A DNA stretch of 64,000 nt from Mangrovimicrobium sp033283265 (GCA_033283265.1 JAWMQN010000001.1:372001-436000), one strand, 5' to 3'. Shown: positions 6,556 through 16,305, counted from the first letter of the stretch. Notes: generated from the letters alone by a model not told the origin. Numbers and translations: made by a program.

Positions 6556-9522
6556 ATGCGCAAGTTGCTTATTGTTGTGGTGATACTGGCGGTTGTCCTG
6601 CTGGCGCCACTGTTGGCAATGCGTTCCGAGAGCACCCTGCTCTACCTCTGTCACTGGGCGGTGGACAGCTTCACCGAGCTGCGCCTCGACCTGCGCGATC
6701 CCGTCCTGCGGCCCCTGCAGGGCGTGGTGTCCGCCAGTGAAATTCACCTCTACCCGAAGAGCGGCGACGGCCCGCCTTTTCTCTCGGTACTGGGCTTCAG
6801 CGGCCGCATTACCGCCGGGGACATCTACACGGGCAATCTCGATGACAGTGACCTGCGCGCTGACCAGGTCACTGTCTACGTGTCCGACCGCAACAAGGCC
6901 AGCGATCCCAAACCGATGCACTGGTTGCGCTATCTCGGCTGGCTGCCGAGGACCGCGGAGATCGCACGGCTGCACGTGGTTACCGCGCGGGAGAAGACGC
7001 TGGTCTTTCCATTGCAGGGCCTGAGCGGAAAACGCGAGGGCCGCCGCCACTACCGGATCCAGGCCCAGGCCCAGTACGACGGTGAGCCGCTGTATTTCAC
7101 CTTCGATGTTGCCGGGTTGCGCCGCGGGCACGGCGTCACCGGGATTGAACTGCAGTCGCGGATAAGCGCCCCCCAGAGCCAGAGCAGGGTCGAGCTCGAC
7201 GGCACCCTCGAGGGCGACTCGGAGGACTTCAGTTACAGCTTCAGGTTGCACGGCAGCTACACGGAACTCGCCGACTTCCTGCGCGGTTTCGATGTTGACC
7301 GCGAGCTGAGAGGGGCGCTGGAGCTGACAGCGAACCTGGACGGCGACACCCGCGGCTTCTCACTGACGGGCGCCGACTTCAGGCTGGAAAACGCGCCGGA
7401 ATATTCCCTCCATGCCACCGGCCAGCTCGACTTCGCCTTTTCCGGGGAGAGCGCGCTGAAACTGCAGGCGGATGGGGAACTGGCCTCCATGGCGCTGTTG
7501 TTGCAGTGGTTGAAAGTCGACCTCAGTGCACTGGGTGCCGCCCGGGGTTCGGCGCTGGTCACCGGCTCGCTCAGTGCGCCGCTGATCGAGAAATTCCGGC
7601 TCTCGAGCGCGGCCCCGAGTGGCCTCGAGGTTCATGTTTCCGGGGATTTCGACCCCCTGTCGGCCGCCGCGGCGTCCCGGGAGATCCGCATCGAGGCCGA
7701 GGGGCCGTCCCTGGCGACCCTGCGCGAGTGGACTGGCCCCCTGCCTGTCGAGCCCGGCCCCTTCCGCGCCTCGGCCCTGCTCGATACACAACAGCGGCCC
7801 ATGCAGCTGCGCGACCTGCAGATTGAGCTCGGCCAGCCGGAGGATGCATTGCTGCGCATCAGCGGGACACTGGGCCTGCTGGCGCAGGAGGGCGCGACAG
7901 GGCTGGCGGCAATCCGCGATGCCCGCCTGCGGCTCGCACTGGAGATGCCCGACAGCAGCGCCCTGCGCGCCTACACGGCCGCTCCCTTCCCGGGGGGCTT
8001 CAACATCAGCGGCTGGGCGGACCTCGCTGGCAGCGGCCGCAAATTATCCGTTGTCGGCGGCGCGCTGGAGGCAAAGTCACCGGCCGCCAGGCTCACACTG
8101 GCGCCCACCGCCGGCGTTGTTGCCCTGGAGAACGCGCGTCCTTTGTCGGGATTCGCGGCGCGACTGGCGGCGGAAACAGCCGACCTGCCCGCTGCGGGCG
8201 CCTTGTTCGGGGCAAAGCTGCCCGAACTCGGGGCCCTCAGCGCGCGCGGGGACCTGCGCCAGCACGGCAACCGATTCGCCCTGGAGGAAGTGGCAGCGCA
8301 GCTGCGCGGTCCGGCCATTCAAGCGGACGGGACCGGTGGCGTGCCGGATCTGTCCGCCCCGGCCGTGGCGAACTTCCACGCCAAACTGCAGTTTGACGAC
8401 CCGCAGGCACTGGCGGCGCTGACCGGCTTCAAGCTGGCACCGGGCAGCGCGACGCTCAGTGGCAGTACCAGCGCCCGGGATATCCAGTTGTCCGCCAGCG
8501 CCGGGCTCGGCGATACCCTGCTTAGTGCCAGGGCGGGCCTCGGCTTCGACGGCAGTGGCCTGCACAGTCTGGCGATCGAGGTCGAGAGCCCCAAGGTCTA
8601 CCTGCACGACATCGGGCTGCAGGCCGATTCCTACGATAAGCAGCTGCACGCGCCCGCGGAAAAGCTGGATCGCAGGGTTCTGGGCAAGTCCCTGGAAAAG
8701 CGCCTGCAGCAGGCGCCCGCCTACGACACGGACATCCGCCTCGACTTCGCTGGCATCGAGGGGAAAAACACCCGCATACAAAACTTCCAGATGCACCTTA
8801 CCGGCGAGCAACAGCGTTACCTGCTGCGCCAGTTCTCCGTTGCTTACGACCGCTCCCAGGCGGAGGTCAGGGGCATCATAGATCTCAACAGCCGGCCGGC
8901 GTTCACCAGCCTGTCCGTCGAGGCGCTGGAGTTGCCCCTCAACACCCTCTCCGCGGACCTCGGTATCGCCCGTCCGGTCAGTGGCTTCGCCAACCTGCGC
9001 GGCGGTCTCAGTGCCCAGGGCGATACGGCGGACGCACTGCTCGACACCCTGGACGGGAACTTCTCCCTCGCCCTCGAGAACGCCGAGATCGCCGGGGCCG
9101 CCTACGACGTGCTGGCGACCGACCTGCTCGCCTGGTTCTACTCGGGGGCGCTGCTGGAGAAGTCCACCCATATCGACTGCACCCTGGCCCAGTTCAAACT
9201 GAGCAAGGGCGTGGTCGATTCCGACACGCTGTATATCGAAACCAGCAAGATGATTGCCACGGGCACGGCCCATATCGACCTCGGTCGGGAGCAACTCGAC
9301 GTGGAGTTCACCCCGCGCTCGAAATCGCGCAATCTGCAGGTGCCCTCCTCGGTGCAGATCAAGGGGCCCTTCGACAAGCCGCGGATCATTACCTCGCCGA
9401 TCGCGGCGGCCTTTGACGCCACCTTCGAATTCATTTCACTGGTGCCGCAGATGGCCCGCAGGATTTTTGGCGTGCCCCAGCGCAGTGACCAGCAACGCCC
9501 CTGCGTGACCAGTACCGGCTGA
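6556..9522 (+). CDS. AsmA-family protein
   Basis: A 988-residue protein with one N-terminal membrane helix (MRKLLIVVVILAVVLLAPLL) and a very long periplasmic region rich in beta-strand repeats. The last ~250 residues match the AsmA C-terminal region, with the segments LSADLGIARPVSGFANLRGGLSAQGDTADALLDTLDG (in part), IDLGREQLDVEFTPRSKS and VQIKGPFDKPRI. AsmA-like proteins (AsmA, YhdP, TamB group) are thought to form bridges for phospholipid traffic between inner and outer membrane. ATG 6556 is chosen because the helix begins directly there; GTG 6517 would add 13 polar residues. It is much longer than E. coli AsmA and nearer to YhdP size. Confidence 0.8.
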   Translation: MRKLLIVVVILAVVLLAPLLAMRSESTLLYLCHWAVDSFTELRLDLRDPVLRPLQGVVSASEIHLYPKSGDGPPFLSVLGFSGRITAGDIYTGNLDDSDLRADQVTVYVSDRNKASDPKPMHWLRYLGWLPRTAEIARLHVVTAREKTLVFPLQGLSGKREGRRHYRIQAQAQYDGEPLYFTFDVAGLRRGHGVTGIELQSRISAPQSQSRVELDGTLEGDSEDFSYSFRLHGSYTELADFLRGFDVDRELRGALELTANLDGDTRGFSLTGADFRLENAPEYSLHATGQLDFAFSGESALKLQADGELASMALLLQWLKVDLSALGAARGSALVTGSLSAPLIEKFRLSSAAPSGLEVHVSGDFDPLSAAAASREIRIEAEGPSLATLREWTGPLPVEPGPFRASALLDTQQRPMQLRDLQIELGQPEDALLRISGTLGLLAQEGATGLAAIRDARLRLALEMPDSSALRAYTAAPFPGGFNISGWADLAGSGRKLSVVGGALEAKSPAARLTLAPTAGVVALENARPLSGFAARLAAETADLPAAGALFGAKLPELGALSARGDLRQHGNRFALEEVAAQLRGPAIQADGTGGVPDLSAPAVANFHAKLQFDDPQALAALTGFKLAPGSATLSGSTSARDIQLSASAGLGDTLLSARAGLGFDGSGLHSLAIEVESPKVYLHDIGLQADSYDKQLHAPAEKLDRRVLGKSLEKRLQQAPAYDTDIRLDFAGIEGKNTRIQNFQMHLTGEQQRYLLRQFSVAYDRSQAEVRGIIDLNSRPAFTSLSVEALELPLNTLSADLGIARPVSGFANLRGGLSAQGDTADALLDTLDGNFSLALENAEIAGAAYDVLATDLLAWFYSGALLEKSTHIDCTLAQFKLSKGVVDSDTLYIETSKMIATGTAHIDLGREQLDVEFTPRSKSRNLQVPSSVQIKGPFDKPRIITSPIAAAFDATFEFISLVPQMARRIFGVPQRSDQQRPCVTSTG

Positions 9523-9592
9523 GGCCGCCGGGTTCTCGCGCGGTTTCGCGTGATACACTCTGGGCTGGATAAAAATAGTCTTGGGGGACAGC

Positions 9593-10945
9593 ATGGCGGG
9601 GACTCGTGGGGAATTTTCCTCCCGCTTTGGATTCGTGATGGCGGCGGCCGGTTCCGCTGTGGGACTGGGCAATATCTGGGGCTTTCCCACCCAGGCGGCG
9701 AGTAACGGCGGGGCGGCATTCCTGCTGGTTTACCTGGTGCTCGCCTTCTTCCTCGCCTATCCCGCGCTGATGGCGGAACTGATCCTCGGGCGCCACGCCC
9801 ACGCCAATGCCCCGCGTGCGCTGGCTTCACTGTCTGCCCGCCCGCTGCTGCAGCGCGCCGGCCGGCTCAGCGGCATCCTCGGCCTGCTGGTGGCCAGTTT
9901 CATCCTCAGCTTTTACGCCATAGTCGCTGGCTGGATGATTGCCTTCGGCCTCGGCTCCGTCAGCCAGTTGCTGGGTTTCAACGGGGTTTCACAGTGGTTT
10001 AACGAGTTCAGCTTCGCGCGCAACCTGGTGTTCATGCTGGTATTCATGGTGCTGACCATTGCGATTATTTCCGGCGGTGTGCGCGAGGGGATAGAGCGCT
10101 GGTCGGAGCGGCTGATGCCCGCCCTGCTGCTCACGCTCGTGCTGCTGGTGATCTATGTGCTCACCCTCGACGGTGCAATGGAGGGCCTCAAGGTCTACCT
10201 GATGCCGGACTTCAGCCGCGCCATCTCGCCGGGCCTGGTGATCTCGGCACTCGGCGCCGCTTTCTTTTCCCTGTCGCTGGGCGTGGGGACGATGCTGATC
10301 TACGGCTCCTACCTCCCGGACGGCGAAAACCTGCCGCTGGTGGGCGGCATGGTGACACTGGTGGATATTTTCATCGCCGTCTGTGCCGGCTTCCTGATCA
10401 TTCCCGCCATGTACGTCGCCATGCACAACGGCGTGGAGATCTTTTCCCCCAGCGGAGCGCTGTTGTCCGAGGACACCCTGATCTTCACCGTGCTGCCGGA
10501 ATTGTTCGCCACCATGGGGCTGCCGGGGATCATCGTCAGCATCGTGTTCTTTTTTCTCATGACCATCGCCGCACTCACCTCCTCGATATCCATGCTCGAG
10601 ACACCGGTCGCCTACGCCATCGAGGAGCACGGCATGCAGCGCCATCGGGCGGTGTGGCTGATCGGGGCCATGATCGTGCTCCTGAGCACGCTGATACTGC
10701 TGGATTTCGGCACCCTGTTCGGCCTGGTTGTCAGCGTGACGACGCGCTACGCACAACCGCTGCTGGGTATCGTCCTGTGCCTCTACGCCGGCTGGGTCCT
10801 GCACCGCGATGCACTGTTGAAGGAACTGCAGCAGGGTAACCCGGATGCCGCCAACAGCTGGTTCTGGCGCATCTGGCCCTGGTACGTGCGGCTGGTGTGC
10901 CCGGCGGTCATCCTGGCGATTTTCGTCCGTTCGGTGCTGGGCTAG
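9593..10945 (+). CDS. Neurotransmitter:sodium symporter (NSS/SNF) family transporter
   Basis: A 450-residue polytopic membrane protein starting at ATG 9593, five bases after GGGGGA. The N-terminal FVMAAAGSAVGLGNIWGFPTQAASNGGAAF is the hallmark first helix of the NSS family, with its unwound sodium/substrate site, and further hydrophobic stretches give about 11-12 helices. Bacterial members import amino acids or related amines with Na+. The substrate cannot be read from the sequence. Its 3' end overlaps the convergent LEA14-like gene by four bases. Na+ coupling fits the Na+-NQR encoded elsewhere in the window (inference). Confidence 0.9.
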   Translation: MAGTRGEFSSRFGFVMAAAGSAVGLGNIWGFPTQAASNGGAAFLLVYLVLAFFLAYPALMAELILGRHAHANAPRALASLSARPLLQRAGRLSGILGLLVASFILSFYAIVAGWMIAFGLGSVSQLLGFNGVSQWFNEFSFARNLVFMLVFMVLTIAIISGGVREGIERWSERLMPALLLTLVLLVIYVLTLDGAMEGLKVYLMPDFSRAISPGLVISALGAAFFSLSLGVGTMLIYGSYLPDGENLPLVGGMVTLVDIFIAVCAGFLIIPAMYVAMHNGVEIFSPSGALLSEDTLIFTVLPELFATMGLPGIIVSIVFFFLMTIAALTSSISMLETPVAYAIEEHGMQRHRAVWLIGAMIVLLSTLILLDFGTLFGLVVSVTTRYAQPLLGIVLCLYAGWVLHRDALLKELQQGNPDAANSWFWRIWPWYVRLVCPAVILAIFVRSVLG

Positions 10946-11400
10946 CGCAGGCGCAGGGTGCCGCTCTCCTCCACCCGCTGGGTCGGGATGAAACCGCGAA
11001 AATCGATTTTTGCGCTGAATTTGTAGTCGAGGGTGTCGGTGGCCTCCAGCCCGAGATCGGCGAGCAGGCGCAGCAACTCGAACAGTTGCAGCCCGGCTTC
11101 CAGGGTGACCCGCTCCTCGCTGTAGCCCTCGATACGCGGCACCTGGTTCGAGACCCCGCTGACCAGGTCGCGGCCACGCACGCTTGCGGTGTAGGCGATA
11201 CCGGCGATGTCGAGTGCTTCCTTGTTCGGATTGGCGACGCGCAGGACGATCTCGAAGCGCGGGGCACCCGTTTCCGAGGGCAGCGGCTGGAAGCTCTCCA
11301 GGCTGACCGTCGGCGGGTCGTACTCGCCGGTGAGGCTGGTGCACCCACTCAGGAATGCCAGTAGCAGCAGGGGCAGTACGATTAGCTTGTGCAGGGTCAT
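10942..11400 (-). CDS. LEA14-like (WHy domain) lipoprotein
   Basis: A 152-residue protein starting at ATG 11400 with a lipoprotein signal (LIVLPLLLLAFLSGC; lipobox LSGC). The rest resembles the LEA type 2/WHy domain: FEIVLRVANPNKEALDIAGIAY followed by a region ending in SGTLRLR. Proteins of this family are small immunoglobulin-like beta sandwiches; bacterial lipoprotein forms are common in gammaproteobacteria but their role is not established. It converges on the NSS transporter gene. The longer open frame to 11487 is rejected because it would bury the signal peptide. Confidence 0.78.
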   Translation of the reverse strand: MTLHKLIVLPLLLLAFLSGCTSLTGEYDPPTVSLESFQPLPSETGAPRFEIVLRVANPNKEALDIAGIAYTASVRGRDLVSGVSNQVPRIEGYSEERVTLEAGLQLFELLRLLADLGLEATDTLDYKFSAKIDFRGFIPTQRVEESGTLRLR

Positions 11401-11552
11401 GGGCGGCTCGGTGCTCGGGGTTGGCAATGGGCACCCGATTCTAGCTTTTAGCCGCGCGGCTGTAACCCGCGGTGATCCCCAGGCCACTCCCCTGCGTATC
11501 TACGCCTATGGATCCCCTTGCCTCGCACCACCTCCGGGAGTAGTTTGAAGCC

Positions 11553-12518
11553 ATGTCCACAAGTACCCCTGATTCCCGGCCCCTGCTCGGCATCGGCGCC
11601 TGCCTTGCGGGAAACCCGGTGCGCTATAACGGGCAGGCCAAGTCGGCCAACAAGCACGTCCGGGACCTGGCGGAGCACTTCGAGCTGCGCCCCTTCTGCC
11701 CGGAAATGTCCGCCGGCCTCGGCGTGCCGCGCCCGCCCATTCACCTGGTGGGAGAGGTCGAGACCCTGCGGGTGCTCGACGTCGCCACGCACGAGCACGA
11801 TTACACCGAGGCCCTGCGCGACTGCGCCCGGCGATACCTCGCCGCAAACCCGGAAAGCTGTGGCTATATCCTGGTCAAGGGCAGCCCCAGTTGCGGCTTC
11901 GACCGGGTGAAGCGCTTCAACCATAAAGGCAACCTCGTCGCCAAGGACGCCCAGGGCATGTACGCCGCTGCCCTGGCCGAACGGGACCCCCTCCTGCCGC
12001 TCGAGGACGACGAGCGGCTCAACGACGCCGGGCTGCGCGAGAGCTTCGTCAGCCGCGCCCTGACCTACCACGACTGGCAGGGACTGGTGCGCGGCGGGCT
12101 TTCCGCCGGGCGCCTGGTGGAGTTCTACAGTCGTTACAAGTACCTGGTGATGGCCCACGACGTCTCCGCCTACAAGCAGATCGGCCCGCTGCTGGCCGAC
12201 GCGGGCAGACAGGACCCTGCCGTTCTCGGCGGCGAACTCATCGCCCGGGTAATGCGGGCCCTGCAGCGCCCCGCCAACCGCCGCGGCCACAGCAACGTGT
12301 TGTTGCACCTGGTTGGCTACCTGAAGCGCCAGGTCAGCTCCGCCGAGCGCCAGCGGCTGGTCGATCTGGTCGATCGCTACCGCCGCGGCGAACTGCCCCT
12401 GGTGGTGCCTGTCACACTTTTGAAACACCATTTCGCCAATCATCCCAATGCCTATATCGACAACCAGGTGTTTCTCTACCCCTATCCCGATGAACTGGGC
12501 CTGCGCAATCATCTCTAG
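11553..12518 (+). CDS. rudS: TudS-DUF1722 protein, RudS-type tRNA 4-thiouridine desulfidase
   Basis: A 321-residue two-domain protein. The N-terminal DUF523/TudS domain (about residues 10-165) contains the three cysteines expected to hold the [4Fe-4S] cluster: C17 in GACLAG, C49 in FCPEMSAGLGVPR and C114 in KGSPSCG. The C-terminal DUF1722 domain (about 185-310) has FYSRYKYLVMAHD and the NVLLHLVGYLKR segment. This architecture is that of RudS, reported to remove sulfur from 4-thiouridine in tRNA (established for homologues). It is monocistronic by position, 153 bases after the divergent lipoprotein gene. The alternative is a desulfidase acting on free thiouracil. Confidence 0.82.
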   Translation: MSTSTPDSRPLLGIGACLAGNPVRYNGQAKSANKHVRDLAEHFELRPFCPEMSAGLGVPRPPIHLVGEVETLRVLDVATHEHDYTEALRDCARRYLAANPESCGYILVKGSPSCGFDRVKRFNHKGNLVAKDAQGMYAAALAERDPLLPLEDDERLNDAGLRESFVSRALTYHDWQGLVRGGLSAGRLVEFYSRYKYLVMAHDVSAYKQIGPLLADAGRQDPAVLGGELIARVMRALQRPANRRGHSNVLLHLVGYLKRQVSSAERQRLVDLVDRYRRGELPLVVPVTLLKHHFANHPNAYIDNQVFLYPYPDELGLRNHL

Positions 12519-12696
12519 CGCCGTGTGGCGTAAGAAACTGTAGCGTTTTTGCGACAACCTTTACTTCATTTGATCAGCTCCATAAGAGCGATTTAATCTA
12601 TATTTATAGGCCTTTTTGCGTGGTAAAGCTGGCAGGGACAGCTACCTTATAAGTGCTGTGTACATAATCTGGCACACAGCGCAGCGCTCACAAAGC

Positions 12697-12772
12697 TGGA
12701 AAAAAGCCAAACTCGCCGCAAGGCGGGGACGGAAAGCCACGGATCCCTCCGGGGATGGCCGAGTTGCCTCAG
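12697..12772 (+). ncRNA. Cyclic di-GMP class I (GEMM-I) riboswitch
   Basis: The leader of the surface-protein gene contains GCCAAACT, then CGCC-GCAA-GGCG (a hairpin with a GNRA tetraloop), then GGGACGGAAAGCC and ACGGATCCC-TCC-GGGGAT-GGCCG, closed by AGTTGCC. This reproduces the GEMM-I order: CAAAC strand, P2 with GNRA loop, GGACGxAAAGCC, P3, and the closing GGxUxCC strand. AAACT with AGTT is a compensatory change from the more usual AAACC/GGUU. It lies about 97 bases before the ATG at 12869. Boundaries are approximate; a covariance-model search would fix them. Confidence 0.88.
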
Positions 12773-12788
12773 AAGATGAGCACCGGTG

Positions 12789-12861
12789 GTGGGATTCCAC
12801 TCTCCTGTCCTGACATCCCGAATTCCCGCCGCCAGCCCGCATTGGTTGGAGAGTGAAGGGA
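12789..12861 (+). promoter_or_regulatory. Putative riboswitch expression platform at the ribosome-binding site
   Basis: Between the riboswitch and the start codon, CACTCTCC at 12798-12805 is perfectly complementary to GGAGAGTG at 12848-12855. That segment abuts the GAAGGG Shine-Dalgarno, which lies about seven bases before ATG 12869. The first strand can instead form a small local hairpin, GTGG-GATT-CCAC (12789-12800). Such mutually exclusive pairings suggest translational control by ligand-dependent sequestration. No run of T residues is present, so transcription termination is unlikely. The switching direction cannot be read from sequence. Confidence 0.5.
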
Positions 12862-12868
12862 TTTCAAT

Positions 12869-15800
12869 ATGACCAGCTTATGGAAGCGGCTCCCAGGCCA
12901 TGCCCTGAGGCGCAAAACGAGTTTGCCCCGGCTTTTCTTCGCAGTTTCACTGCTGACAGCGTCAGGTGCACATGCGGCGATCGGTGACGTGCCCGGTTAC
13001 ACCGGCCCCCCGCCAACCAATGCTTTCAGTTTCGACCTCGAGGGTTGCCGGCTCAACCTGCTTACTGAAGGCACCTACTCGCCGACAGTGCCGATCAACC
13101 TGACCTGCGACAGCGGCGCGAGCTGGCCCACCGGCGGCGACGCCTACACCGACGGCAACCTCGGCAAGCAGTGGAACGAACTGGACCTGGTGCCCCACCG
13201 GTTCGGCAGCAACAGCAGTGGCGCTGTCGGTACCACCGTGTTCCAGGGGGTTGTCGGCGCGGACAACCTGATTTCCGAGGTGGCCGACGGGCTTGCTATC
13301 GGCTACGACAGGATCGTCGGATTCGCCTTCAATGCGGCCCTCTCTACCGGCAACGCCAGCCAGTGCCAGTTGCAGCTGGTCGATCCCCTTGGGGGCAAGC
13401 ACGCCCTGCCCTATACCGGTCCCGATCTCACCTCGACCGGCGACTACGGCATAGGCGGCGCCATCGAACAGATCGTCCAGGTGGTGGAAGTCACCCAGGC
13501 CCCCAATGTGTGGTGTGTCTGGGACTACGTGCAAAGGCTGGCGATCACCTCAAGCAATATTCCCGGCTCCAGCAACCGCTCCTTCATCGCCAGTGCCACC
13601 GGCGCGCAGAGTGTGCCGATTCCCTCGGATATCGAGCCGCAAACCGCTACCAAGGAAATGATGGCGGTCGAGGACAGCACCCTGACCTGGTCGATCAACA
13701 AACTGGCTGATCCGGTCACCTATGATTTCGGCGACACCTGCGACATGGATACGCCGGATACCAAGGACATCGAAGTCACCATCAACTTCAGCAAGGGCGC
13801 GGCCGTGCCCGGTGCGCTCACCGCCACCAGTACGGTGACGGCGACCAACCCCTCCAGCCGCGTGGTGCGCTATGTCTGCACCGACAAACTGTTCGGTGTG
13901 CCCTCGGGGGAAGTCGAGGAGGAACTGCTCGACGAGCAGACCGCAAGTCCCGTGATCGTGCCCCCCGGCGGCCCGCTCGAGGGTGAGTTCATTCACGTTG
14001 AGGAATCCGGTGCACGCGGCCTGCGCAACGAGCTGAGCTGTACGCTGGAAGTCGAGGACATCTTCAACCCGGGTTCCTTCATTGCGGTCCCCGGCGCTGA
14101 GCTGACCGACCACTTCGAACTGGCCGATGGCAATATCGCCCCCGGCAATGTGGTCAACGAGACGGTGATCATCCACGACGAGGAGGACATCACCGGCGCC
14201 GGCTTCGTCTTCTCCACCGTTGATCCGACCGGTGCGACCGGTGCCTTCACCGGCTACATCCCCGGTACCGACACCGCCGACATGGTGGTCTGGGATTCCG
14301 ACCCGCAGGGCGACAGCGGTTCCATCGTGTTTACCAAGACGATTACCGTCGACCGCTTCAAGCCCAACCTCTCCGGAACCCTGGAGGACACCGCGAGCCT
14401 CGACCTGACCGACACCATCGACGTCGAGGCCTCGGCCAGCAGCTCGCTGACCGCCGACGCACTGGTCAACCTGACCATCAACAAGACCATCCCGGATATC
14501 CTGCAGGATGCGGAGACCATTGCCTGCAACTTCGAGGTGAAAAACTCCAGCGACCAGGTGATTGCCAACCCGGTACTCAACTTCGCCGCCGGGGAGACCT
14601 TCCAGACCACCACCCTGACGGGACTCGACGCCGACACCTACACGGTGACGGAAGGCCTGTGCGGCGGCCTGGTGCCGCTGATCAGCACCGTGCGCACTGT
14701 TGACCTGACCCTGGCCGGCGCCAGCAGCTTCGCCGATTGCTCCGGCACGGCGGACTACACCAATGTCATTCCCGCCGACCAGTTCGCGATTGCCCGCGCC
14801 AACAAGGTCACCGAGCCCGCCGGGCTGGAAGACGGCTGGGTGATGACCCTGAGCAATGGCAGCGACATCAACATAGACCTGACCACGGCGGATGGTGACC
14901 CCGGGGCCTTCGAGGACTTCCTCGACCCGATCCTGTTCACCACCTTCCAGCTTCCGGAAGGCAGCTACACGATCACCGAGACCTACAAGGACGGCTGGGA
15001 AAACGCCACCTCGAGTTCCGGCAACGGTTGCGCCTTCAGCGTCAACTACCCGGCTGACTACGGCCAGGTGTTCGATTGCCAGTACACCAACAAGCAAAAA
15101 GGCACGATCATCACCAACAAGGTGACGGTCCCGTCCGGAGGTACCGGCTTCGACTTCAACGGTGACGGCGGTATCGGGATGTTCTCGCTGAACGACGGCG
15201 GGCAACATATCGACCCGAACATGCCCTCCGGCCAGTACAACATCGGCGAGGATGACCCGACCCCGGATTACGACCTGATCGATATCGAGTGCCAGGACGA
15301 CGACCCCGGCGGTACGGCTTCTGATGATTCCGACGTGGCCGGACGCAACGCCGTGGTCAACCTCGACCCGGGTGAAACCGTCGAGTGTACCTTCACCAAC
15401 CGCAAACGCGGCATGGTGGACCTGTTGAAACTCACCAACGGTATCGACGACCCGACCCAGAGCTGGGTCTTCCGCCTCAACGGCCCCGAGGTGAGCAATG
15501 TAAGCGACTCCGTGCCGCCGACCCTGCTGACCTTTGGCGGTGCCAAGCTGATCCCCGGAGAGACCTACCAGCTCTGCGAAATCGGTGTGCCGGTGGCCTG
15601 GAGTACCAACTGGGAGGTTGAAATCAGCTCCGTCTTCACGCCGATCCCGAACAGTGCCGACGGCACCCTGGGGACCTGGGGACCGCCCTGGATCAGCGGC
15701 GTCTACTCGACCAACTTCAATTCCGAGCAGAGTAACGAAGACCGTTGCGTGTCCTTCCAGGTGCAGCCCGGGGAGACCCTGCACTTCCGGGTCGACAATG

Positions 15801-16285
15801 TGCCGCCTCCCGGAGGCGACCAGCGCACCATCGGCTACTGGAAAAACTGGACGACCTGCGACGGCAGGGGGCGGCAGGATATCAAAGCCGCCGAGCACGG
15901 TGGCCCCGCGGCCGGCTGGTACCTGCTGGATGACGTCCTGCCCCAGGACCTGACAGACGATGGCTCCTTCATCGTCGCCAGCTGCCAGGTCGGGGTTTCC
16001 ATCCTCGACAAGCGGGACATCAGTACCGGCAGGAAACGCGCCGGTGATGCGGCCTACGGCCTGGCTGCCCAGTTGCTCGCCGCACTGGCCAACTTCGAGG
16101 CCGGCGCCGGTAGCTGTGGCGCCGCCGCGACTGCGGCCGCCGCTGCCCAGGCGCTGTTGGGGGACATCAACTTCGACGGCACTGGCGGCTACCTGAAAGG
16201 CAAGGATGCAGCCCCGCAAAGAGCCGAGGCCAACTCGCTTGCGGGTACCCTGGACGCCTATAACAACGGCAACCTCTGTCCCTGA
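12869..16285 (+). CDS. Large secreted surface protein with prealbumin-like repeats, c-di-GMP regulated
   Basis: An 1138-residue protein with a long basic N-region and signal peptide (LFFAVSLLTASGAHA). The middle (about 550-880) carries repeats resembling SpaA/prealbumin-like folds, each built around an xGxYTITE-type turn and ending CxYTN or CTFTN: AGTADYTN-like, VFDCQYTNKQKG and VECTFTNRKRGM. Near residue 985 is QRTIGYWKNW, the 'GYWKN' motif seen in many large adhesin-like surface proteins. The protein is acidic and low in lysine. No LPXTG, PEP-CTERM or type I secretion signal is evident; it ends NNGNLCP. Its leader holds a GEMM-I riboswitch. A role in attachment or matrix is inferred. Confidence 0.72.
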   Translation: MTSLWKRLPGHALRRKTSLPRLFFAVSLLTASGAHAAIGDVPGYTGPPPTNAFSFDLEGCRLNLLTEGTYSPTVPINLTCDSGASWPTGGDAYTDGNLGKQWNELDLVPHRFGSNSSGAVGTTVFQGVVGADNLISEVADGLAIGYDRIVGFAFNAALSTGNASQCQLQLVDPLGGKHALPYTGPDLTSTGDYGIGGAIEQIVQVVEVTQAPNVWCVWDYVQRLAITSSNIPGSSNRSFIASATGAQSVPIPSDIEPQTATKEMMAVEDSTLTWSINKLADPVTYDFGDTCDMDTPDTKDIEVTINFSKGAAVPGALTATSTVTATNPSSRVVRYVCTDKLFGVPSGEVEEELLDEQTASPVIVPPGGPLEGEFIHVEESGARGLRNELSCTLEVEDIFNPGSFIAVPGAELTDHFELADGNIAPGNVVNETVIIHDEEDITGAGFVFSTVDPTGATGAFTGYIPGTDTADMVVWDSDPQGDSGSIVFTKTITVDRFKPNLSGTLEDTASLDLTDTIDVEASASSSLTADALVNLTINKTIPDILQDAETIACNFEVKNSSDQVIANPVLNFAAGETFQTTTLTGLDADTYTVTEGLCGGLVPLISTVRTVDLTLAGASSFADCSGTADYTNVIPADQFAIARANKVTEPAGLEDGWVMTLSNGSDINIDLTTADGDPGAFEDFLDPILFTTFQLPEGSYTITETYKDGWENATSSSGNGCAFSVNYPADYGQVFDCQYTNKQKGTIITNKVTVPSGGTGFDFNGDGGIGMFSLNDGGQHIDPNMPSGQYNIGEDDPTPDYDLIDIECQDDDPGGTASDDSDVAGRNAVVNLDPGETVECTFTNRKRGMVDLLKLTNGIDDPTQSWVFRLNGPEVSNVSDSVPPTLLTFGGAKLIPGETYQLCEIGVPVAWSTNWEVEISSVFTPIPNSADGTLGTWGPPWISGVYSTNFNSEQSNEDRCVSFQVQPGETLHFRVDNVPPPGGDQRTIGYWKNWTTCDGRGRQDIKAAEHGGPAAGWYLLDDVLPQDLTDDGSFIVASCQVGVSILDKRDISTGRKRAGDAAYGLAAQLLAALANFEAGAGSCGAAATAAAAAQALLGDINFDGTGGYLKGKDAAPQRAEANSLAGTLDAYNNGNLCP

Positions 16286-16305
16286 GCAGCAACACCACTC
16301 ACAGG

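Noticed and set aside
11448..12557. A 369-codon minus-strand frame opposite rudS
   Set aside because: RudS has conserved cysteines and domains; the antisense frame has none.
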